This document shows positions 6,215 through 10,775 of a stretch of DNA of 10,775 nucleotides, piece after piece (positions within the stretch are counted from its first letter, which is position 1; every line of letters begins with the position of its first letter). The notes beneath the pieces were generated by a model. It worked only from the letters and a program-made list of their open reading frames with translations. It had not been told where the DNA came from and did not search any database. The stretch covers positions 1 to 10,775 of the forward strand of contig JAOPXF010000387.1 of assembly GCA_025965295.1 (NCBI GenBank), in the 5' to 3' direction. Origin of the DNA: Nocardioides sp. GTDB lineage: Bacteria > Actinomycetota > Actinomycetes > Propionibacteriales > Nocardioidaceae. Made by a program: the position numbers and the translations under genes.

Positions 6215-7195
6215 TTGAAGACCACCCGCCTCACCCTCGCCCTCGCCGCCACCCTCCTGCTCACGGCCGTGGCCCCGGCCTCGGCCGCCGTGCCCGAGAC
6301 CGAGCTGCGGCCCGCCCGCCTCGAGCGCGGCCCCGACATCGCGATGGCGCACCTGGAGGGCAAGACCGTCGTCGACGGCGACACCCGGCTGCGGATCCGG
6401 GCCGGCATGGTGACCCTGCTCGGCACCTCCGGCGGGTCGTACGTCGTGGGCACCAGCGACAAGACCGGCTCGAAGCGCTTCCGGACCTTCCGGATCACGC
6501 CCGAGGGCGACCGCACTCCCCTGCTGCGCGGCGTCGCGATCTTCGAGCAGGTGCTCTCCGGCGACGGCGCCCGGATCGGGCTGGCCACCGGGCACAACGG
6601 CGAACGCAGCCGGGTGCGGGTCTGGGACGCCTTCGACGGACACCTCGAGAGCGACCGGCGGTTCCCGGGCTCGGTCATGATCCTCGACCTCGAGGGTGAC
6701 CGGATGCTGCTCGGCAGCTGGGGCCCGAACGCGACCTTCTGGTGGAACGTCGCGAGCGACACGACCCGGCGGATCCTGGGCAGGACCGGATACAACGCGG
6801 ACATCGGCGCCGACCTGCTCGCCTTCTACACCGGTGACCCCTACCGTCGTGGCTGCAGCGTCACCGCCCGGCTGTCCGCGGTGCACACGCGGCTCTGGAA
6901 GTCGTGCGACGAGCGGGTCCAGACCTTCGCGGCGAACGGACGCCGGGCGGCCACCATCCACATCCTCACCGACGGGCTCGGGCCGAACCAGGTGCACGTG
7001 CGCCGGACCACCGGGCGACTGCTGGCGCGCTACACGGTCGACGGCTGGTTCGGGGCGCTGACATGGGAGTCCGCGCAGCAGCTGCTGCTCGACACGCACG
7101 GCTCCGAGAAGTCGGCCACGGTCCGCTGCCGGCTCACGGACTGCGAACGGGCGACCGGCCTGCGCACGACCCAGCCGCCGCGCGTCCAGCGATGA
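6215..7195 (+). CDS. Secreted protein, first of two tandem paralogues (propeller-like, function unknown)
   Basis: With the TTG start this is a 326-residue exported protein with signal peptide MKTTRLTLALAATLLLTAVA and a probable cleavage after PASA (residue 24). The GTG one codon earlier and an ATG at 6131 are alternatives; the ATG would bury the signal peptide behind 28 polar residues. The mature part shows repeating short beta-strand patterns such as VRVWDAFDGHL, VMILDLEGDRMLLGSWG and WWNVASDTTRRILGRTGY, as in WD40- or PQQ-like propellers. That fold is inferred, not shown. Four cysteines (214, 231, 305, 310), the only ones in the mature protein, are all shared with the next gene product and could form two disulfides. 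No catalytic motif, lipobox or membrane anchor is seen. It overlaps the next gene by ATGA and resembles it throughout, so the pair arose by duplication and is probably co-translated. I do not know its function. Confidence 0.85.
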   Translation: MKTTRLTLALAATLLLTAVAPASAAVPETELRPARLERGPDIAMAHLEGKTVVDGDTRLRIRAGMVTLLGTSGGSYVVGTSDKTGSKRFRTFRITPEGDRTPLLRGVAIFEQVLSGDGARIGLATGHNGERSRVRVWDAFDGHLESDRRFPGSVMILDLEGDRMLLGSWGPNATFWWNVASDTTRRILGRTGYNADIGADLLAFYTGDPYRRGCSVTARLSAVHTRLWKSCDERVQTFAANGRRAATIHILTDGLGPNQVHVRRTTGRLLARYTVDGWFGALTWESAQQLLLDTHGSEKSATVRCRLTDCERATGLRTTQPPRVQR

Positions 7196-8172
7196 GGCTC
7201 CACGCGAGCCGGACCCGCACGACCCTGTCCGGCCTCCTCACTGCCGGGCTGATGACGGTGGCGGCTCCCGTCTCCGCGGCAGAGCCGGCTCCGGTCACGC
7301 AGCTGCGGCCGGCCCACCTCGACCGCGGCGCCGACGAGGCGCTGCCGCACCTGGACGGCAGCACGATCGTGGACGGCGACCTGCGCATCCCGGTGCGGGC
7401 CGGCTGGTTCCGGCTCCTGGGTCGTTCGGGGGACGCGTACGTCGTCCGGGCGAGCAACCCCGGCGGGACCGCGCACGTGCGGATCGTCCGGGTCCGGACG
7501 GACGGGTCGGCGCGCGTGCTGGGCCGGGGCTCCCGCCTCTACGACGGGATCCTCAGCGACGAGGGCGACCGGGTCGTCGCCGCGTGGCCGGCCAGGCGCG
7601 GCGACACCCGGGTGCGGGTGCTGGACGCGCGGACCGGCCGGCTCGTGCTCAGCCGGCTCTTCGGTGGCGACGTGGCCGTGCTCGACGCGGCCGGCCACCG
7701 CGTCCTGCTCGGTGGGTCCGGCCCGGCCCGGACGCTGTGGTGGGACACGGAGCGGGACCGCGCGCAGCGGGTGCTGGGGCGGACCGGCTACGTCGCCGAC
7801 ATCCGGGCCGACCGGTTCGCCACGTTCACCCGACCGGCCGAGCTCGGCGGCTGCAGCGTCGTACGGTCGCTCTCGACGCCGCGGGAGGTGCTCTGGCGCT
7901 CGTGCCGGGAGCGCGTGCAGGCCTTCGCGCCCGGCGGGAGGCGCCTGGCGACCTTCCCGATCGACCTCACCGGCGCCGCGGCCGACGTGCACGTGCGCCG
8001 GATCCACGGCGGCGACCTCGCGCACTACCGCACCGGGTTCTTCGGCCGGGTGCGCTGGGAGACCGGGTCGCGGTTGCTGCTCGACACCACCCGGCGCGGC
8101 GCCTCCGCCGTCGTCCGGTGCCGGCTGGCCGACTGTGAACGGGCGAGCGACGTCGTCGCCGTCGAGTACTGA
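7192..8172 (+). CDS. Secreted protein, second of two tandem paralogues (propeller-like, function unknown)
   Basis: This 326-residue protein is a diverged copy of the one before it. Its signal peptide covers residues 1-29, with twin-arginine-free RTRTTLSG, a hydrophobic core and APVSA. Shared blocks in the same order include LRPAHLDRG (38-46), STIVDGD (57-63), VRAG (68-71), LGRTGYVADIRAD (195-207), GGCSV (219-223), WRSCRERVQAF (235-245) and VVRCRLADCERA (307-318). Its cysteines (221, 238, 310, 315) match those of the first copy. Strand-rich repeats suggest a beta-propeller, as inference only. The ATG at 7192 is fixed by the ATGA overlap and no Shine-Dalgarno precedes it. The gene ends tail-to-tail with the DoxX-like gene only 7 bases away. 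Substrate and partner are unknown; an exported binding or envelope-associated role is possible. Confidence 0.85.
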   Translation: MRLHASRTRTTLSGLLTAGLMTVAAPVSAAEPAPVTQLRPAHLDRGADEALPHLDGSTIVDGDLRIPVRAGWFRLLGRSGDAYVVRASNPGGTAHVRIVRVRTDGSARVLGRGSRLYDGILSDEGDRVVAAWPARRGDTRVRVLDARTGRLVLSRLFGGDVAVLDAAGHRVLLGGSGPARTLWWDTERDRAQRVLGRTGYVADIRADRFATFTRPAELGGCSVVRSLSTPREVLWRSCRERVQAFAPGGRRLATFPIDLTGAAADVHVRRIHGGDLAHYRTGFFGRVRWETGSRLLLDTTRRGASAVVRCRLADCERASDVVAVEY

Positions 8173-8183
8173 GCCGCTCTCAG
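8169..8183. terminator. Short hairpin joining two convergent stop codons
   Basis: CTGAG-CCGCT-CTCAG forms a perfect 5-base-pair stem with a 5-base loop. The left arm contains the TGA of the plus-strand paralogue and the right arm the TGA (read on the minus strand) of the DoxX-like gene. It could act as a minimal bidirectional terminator, but there is no T-run on either side and the stem is short. Confidence 0.35.
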
Positions 8184-8545
8184 CCCTGGCGGGCGGCCCG
8201 GAGAGCAGCCCGGATCATCGGCAGCTGCAGCGGGAGCCGGGCGAAGGCCGCGACCTTGAGCCCGGTCTTCCGCGAGCGGGTCGAGTCGGCCGCCATCTTG
8301 ATGTTGCCCGGGAAGACGCCCAGGAGCAGCGCGGCGCTCGCCCAGCCGGCGAGCGAGCGGGTGCGCGGGTGCAGCAGGCCCGCGGCACAGGCCAACTCGG
8401 CCACTCCGCTGCCGAGGATCACCTCGCGGTGCGCGGGCACCCAGCCCGGCATCAGGGGCTCGTAGACCTCCGGCCGGACCAGGTGGACGGTGCCGCTGAC
8501 GGCGAAGATCCCGGCGAGGCCGGCCGTGCTTCTGGAGAGGCTCAC
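8180..8545 (-). CDS. DoxX-like small integral membrane protein
   Basis: This 121-residue protein has four hydrophobic segments at about 7-22, 42-59, 65-80 and 97-115. It carries the signature of one DoxX-like subgroup: GTVHLVRPEVYEPLMPGWVP, SGVAELACAAGLL and FPGNIKMA (where FPANI is usual). It is predicted to span the cytoplasmic membrane with short loops. The biochemical role of this subgroup is not established; some DoxX relatives take part in thiol/redox or quinol oxidation, which cannot be claimed here. The start is GTG at 8545, the only start that precedes the first helix; a TACCGT hexamer lies six bases before it. It follows the GNAT gene after 20 bases on the same strand, so it may be in the MFS-GNAT operon, have its own promoter, or both. 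Confidence 0.82.
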   Translation of the reverse strand: MSLSRSTAGLAGIFAVSGTVHLVRPEVYEPLMPGWVPAHREVILGSGVAELACAAGLLHPRTRSLAGWASAALLLGVFPGNIKMAADSTRSRKTGLKVAAFARLPLQLPMIRAALRAARQG

Positions 8546-8551
8546 GACGTC

Positions 8552-8557
8552 ACGGTA
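8552..8557 (-). promoter_or_regulatory. Candidate -10 before the DoxX-like gene
   Basis: On the minus strand TACCGT is followed by GACGTC (six bases) and the GTG start at 8545, the same geometry as in front of proS. No Shine-Dalgarno sequence is present. The -35 region is weak. Confidence 0.4.
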
Positions 8558-8565
8558 GCCCGAGC

Positions 8566-9411
8566 TCAGAACATGACGGTCGCGAAGCGGGTCGTCTCCC
8601 GGAAGCCGACCTTGTCGTAGGTGCGCCGGGCGGGCTCGTTCCAGTCGTTGACGTAGAGCGAGACGACCGGTGCCACCTCGCGGCGCACGAGGTCGACGAC
8701 GGCGGCCATGCCGGCGGCCGCGAGACCCTCGCCGCGACGGTCCTTCGGCACCCAGACGCCCTGGATCTGGGCGGCGTACGGCGTCGCGCAGGCGACCTCG
8801 GCCTTGAAGACCAGCCGGTCGTCGTCGAAGCGGGCGAACGACCAGCCACGGTTCATCAGCTGGGTGACCCGGGCCCGGTACAGCTCGGCGCCACCGCCGG
8901 CCTCCGGGGAGAGACCGACCTCCTCGGTGTACATCGCCACGCACGCCGGGTAGAGCTCGGCCATGTCGTGTCGCGTCGTACGCCGCACCAGCGGGTCGGG
9001 GGCGATGGCCGGCGGGCCGGAGATCTCGAGGTGCGGCTGGTTCCAGCGGACGTCGCGCGGGCGGCCCCAGCCGGACGCGACGCCGTTCCAGAAGACCTCG
9101 ACGGCATCGTGCGGCCCGACGATCGTGGAGACCGTGCGCCCGCGGGTCAGCGCCCGCTCGGCGAACGCCTCGGCGTCCTCGGCGGTCGCCTGCACGGGCA
9201 CCAGGTTGGCGCCCACGTGGCAGGCGGCCCGCAGCTCGCCGCCCTCGAAGCGGCCCCACATCTCGCCGCCGAGCCAGCGGGGCTCGAGGTTGGTCGTGCG
9301 CGCGCGGTAGTCGACGAACACGTTCACGACCGGATCGAGTCCGGCGAGGGCCAGGAAGGCGTCGAGGTCGCCGGCGCCGAGGGGGCGGACGCCGTGGCGG
9401 GTCGTGAGCAC
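8566..9411 (-). CDS. DUF4081 domain-containing GNAT family N-acetyltransferase
   Basis: This 281-residue cytoplasmic protein has an N-terminal DUF4081-type domain (about 1-130, with YRARTTNLEPRWLGGEMWGRF at its centre) and a C-terminal GNAT domain (about 140-281). The acetyl-CoA loop is GVWVPKDRRGEGLAAAGM (218-235), where the family pattern is Q/RxxGxG/A. The second conserved segment is NDWNEPARRTYDKVGFR (255-271). Such two-domain acetyltransferases are conserved in actinobacteria, often beside ispG/gcpE and near proS. The acceptor substrate is unknown; a small amine or protein is possible. The start is GTG at 9411, nine bases after the MFS stop codon. There is no Shine-Dalgarno; a TAGGCT hexamer overlaps the MFS stop codon six bases before the GTG. 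It is probably in one transcription unit with the MFS gene. Confidence 0.9.
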   Translation of the reverse strand: MLTTRHGVRPLGAGDLDAFLALAGLDPVVNVFVDYRARTTNLEPRWLGGEMWGRFEGGELRAACHVGANLVPVQATAEDAEAFAERALTRGRTVSTIVGPHDAVEVFWNGVASGWGRPRDVRWNQPHLEISGPPAIAPDPLVRRTTRHDMAELYPACVAMYTEEVGLSPEAGGGAELYRARVTQLMNRGWSFARFDDDRLVFKAEVACATPYAAQIQGVWVPKDRRGEGLAAAGMAAVVDLVRREVAPVVSLYVNDWNEPARRTYDKVGFRETTRFATVMF

Positions 9412-9417
9412 GAGGGG

Positions 9418-9423
9418 AGCCTA
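9418..9423 (-). promoter_or_regulatory. Candidate -10 before the GNAT gene, overlapping the MFS stop codon
   Basis: On the minus strand TAGGCT uses the TAG stop of the MFS gene and is followed by six bases (CCCCTC) and the GTG start. Its position may be chance, because a stop codon supplies half the hexamer. No -35 is visible. Confidence 0.3.
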
Positions 9424-10680
9424 CGCGGAGACCGTGGCGCTCGGGGGCCGCTCGTCGGCCGTCCCGCGCAGCGGCGAGGTCCAGGCCACGACGACGCCCA
9501 CGAGGCTGACCAGCGTGAAGGCGAGCATCGTCGGCCGCAGGCCGAGCGGGCCCACGACGACCCCGGCGAGGAGCGCTCCGCCGGTCGACCCGAACCCCCA
9601 GCTCAGCATCCGGCCCGCGGTGTTGACCCGGCCGAGCAGGTGCTCCGGGGTGACCTGCTGGCGGTAGGTGATCGAGTTGATCGTGACCAGCGTGGCCGCG
9701 GCGGCCCAGAGGACCATCAGGGGTGCCGCCACCCACCAGGTCTGGATCCGGGACACGACGACACCGAGGGCAGCCGCGACGGGGAGCGACACGAGCGTGA
9801 TCCGCGCCGGGGTGACGAGGCCGACCACGCGCGGCAGCGCCAGGGAGGCAGCCAGCCCGCCGAGCGCCCAGGCGGCGTAGGTGACGCCGAAGCGCCAGCC
9901 CTCCGTGCCCAGCCCGAGCACCCGGTCGATCCACACCACGCTCAGCGCCATGTAGCCACCCAGCGAGAGGCACTGGACGAAGCCGATCATCGTCATCGTC
10001 CGCACGCCGCCGTGGTGGACCAGGTAGCGCAGCCCCTCGCCGATGTCGCGGAACACCTGGCCGACCGTGAACGGGCCCCGGGCCCGGGTGGCGTCGTACA
10101 TCGGCCGCGAGATGCCCGCCACCAGGGCCGCCGAGGCGGCGAACGTGAGCGCGTCGAAGCCGAGCAGCCAGGCCGGGTCCAGGACCGCCAGCAGGGCACC
10201 CACGACCGAGGGGACCACGATCTCGATCACGCTCTGGACCGACCAGGTGATGGAGTTCGCGCTCGGGATCCGTGCGCGGCCCACGAGGGTGGGGACGGCC
10301 CCGAAGACCGCCCCGTCGAAGAAGACCCCGAGCGTCGGCCCGAGGAAGGCCACGGCCAGCACGTGCGGCACCGTCACCGTGCCGAGCCAGGCCGCCAGCG
10401 GGATCGTGGCCAGCAGCAGGGTGCTCGACAGGTCGGCCACCACCATCACCCGCTTGCGGTTCCAGCGGTCGGTGAGCGCACCGGAGAAGAGCCCGAAGAG
10501 CAGGTACGGCGCCGCCTCGCACCCGGCCACCAGCGCCGTGAGCCCGGGGTCGTTGCTGGCCCGGTAGACCAGCACCGGGAGCGCGATCAGCGTCGCCACG
10601 TTGCCCGTCACGCTGAGGCCGCGCGCCACCAGGTAGCGCACGAACTCGCCGTCTCGGAGCAGGCTGCCGGGGCTGGTCAT
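9421..10680 (-). CDS. MFS transporter of the MFS_3/DHA3 (EntS-like) type
   Basis: From the ATG at 10680 this is a 419-residue membrane protein with about twelve hydrophobic segments, split by a cytoplasmic loop at about 191-224. The loop between helices 2 and 3 carries MFS motif A, GALTDRWNRKR (67-77). FFDGAVFGAVPTLV (120-133), PSANSITWSVQSV (139-151) and the C-terminal-half loop RQQVTPEHLLGRVN (340-353) are typical of the MFS_3 group. Related proteins export enterobactin or drugs by proton antiport; the substrate here is unknown. The frame is open upstream to TTG at 10704, and GTG at 10689 is another start. The ATG is preferred because TACAGT lies seven bases before it (leaderless) and because homologues start shortly before the RDGEFVRYL helix. 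Downstream, the GNAT gene begins after nine bases, so the two are probably co-transcribed. Confidence 0.9.
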   Translation of the reverse strand: MTSPGSLLRDGEFVRYLVARGLSVTGNVATLIALPVLVYRASNDPGLTALVAGCEAAPYLLFGLFSGALTDRWNRKRVMVVADLSSTLLLATIPLAAWLGTVTVPHVLAVAFLGPTLGVFFDGAVFGAVPTLVGRARIPSANSITWSVQSVIEIVVPSVVGALLAVLDPAWLLGFDALTFAASAALVAGISRPMYDATRARGPFTVGQVFRDIGEGLRYLVHHGGVRTMTMIGFVQCLSLGGYMALSVVWIDRVLGLGTEGWRFGVTYAAWALGGLAASLALPRVVGLVTPARITLVSLPVAAALGVVVSRIQTWWVAAPLMVLWAAAATLVTINSITYRQQVTPEHLLGRVNTAGRMLSWGFGSTGGALLAGVVVGPLGLRPTMLAFTLVSLVGVVVAWTSPLRGTADERPPSATVSA

Positions 10681-10687
10681 CCCGAGC

Positions 10688-10693
10688 ACTGTA
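10688..10693 (-). promoter_or_regulatory. Candidate -10 of the MFS gene
   Basis: On the minus strand TACAGT is followed by seven bases and then ATG at 10680. It is the best -10 match in the window and would again give a leaderless or nearly leaderless mRNA. A TCGACC lies 20 bases upstream, too far to be a good -35. Confidence 0.5.
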
Positions 10694-10714
10694 GAGCTCA
10701 GCAAGCTCGATCAG

Positions 10715-10758
10715 GTCGACCCCGGTTGCGGTCGCCTCTCGCCTCACCGGGTCTCGAC
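10715..10758. repeat. Imperfect inverted repeat upstream of the MFS gene
   Basis: GTCGA-CCCCGG (10715-10725) and CCGGGTC-TCGAC (10747-10758) are imperfect reverse complements separated by 21 bases of GC-rich sequence. The word GGTCTCGACACGC at the right arm resembles the intergenic palindromes common in Nocardioides and relatives (recollection, not checked). It could be a REP-like element, or a terminator of a gene beyond the window edge. No coding sequence is recognised from 10694 to the end. Confidence 0.35.
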
Positions 10759-10775
10759 ACGCGGGTCGCGACTTC

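Noticed and set aside
8546..10747. Long open frame continuing upstream of the DoxX-like gene on the minus strand
   Set aside because: It runs through the GNAT and MFS genes in the wrong frame. Only the last 121 codons look like a protein.
1..10775. Search for a defence, CRISPR, retron or biosynthetic system
   Set aside because: No direct-repeat arrays, reverse transcriptase, nuclease, helicase or assembly-line enzymes were found. All sizeable genes belong to housekeeping, transport, secreted or small enzyme families.

Overview
The window is about 10.8 kb of very GC-rich, densely packed actinobacterial chromosome. Evidence for this is the strong G/C bias at third codon positions, frequent GTG and TTG starts, 4-base stop/start overlaps, and several start codons lying 6-7 bases after a TAnnnT hexamer, which suggests leaderless transcripts. 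The gene set (DUF4439 ferritin-like protein beside proS, a DUF4081-GNAT acetyltransferase, secreted propeller-like proteins) fits a Nocardioides-like member of the Propionibacteriales; that placement is inference. No RNA gene, CRISPR array, insertion sequence or phage gene was seen.

Layout. (1) 1-818, plus strand: the 3' end of an alanine-rich protein overlapping a DUF4439 ferritin-like protein. As I recall it, this pair resembles M. tuberculosis Rv2843-Rv2844 next to proS (Rv2845c). (2) 819-2095: a secreted M43 (pappalysin-type) zinc metalloprotease on the minus strand, flanked by two nearly identical 21-base elements. (3) 2096-6080, minus strand: a tightly coupled run transcribed as proS, then a succinyl-CoA:acetate CoA-transferase-type gene, then a HAD-family hydrolase, joined by TTGA and GTGA overlaps. 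(4) 6081-6214: divergent intergenic region. (5) 6215-8172, plus strand: two overlapping paralogues encoding secreted proteins of equal length (326 aa) with four conserved cysteines. (6) 8180-10680, minus strand: MFS exporter, DUF4081-GNAT acetyltransferase and a small DoxX-like membrane protein. (7) 10681-10775: promoter region of the MFS gene with an imperfect inverted repeat.

How it works together: most of the window is housekeeping and accessory metabolism rather than a recognisable defence or mobile system. The proS operon would tie a translation gene to acyl-CoA/acetate metabolism. The metalloprotease and the paralogue pair are exported, and the MFS and DoxX proteins are in the membrane. 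The least explained items are the 21-base repeats around the protease gene, the tandem secreted paralogues, the proS-CoA-transferase coupling, and the repeated TAnnnT-N6/7-start arrangement.
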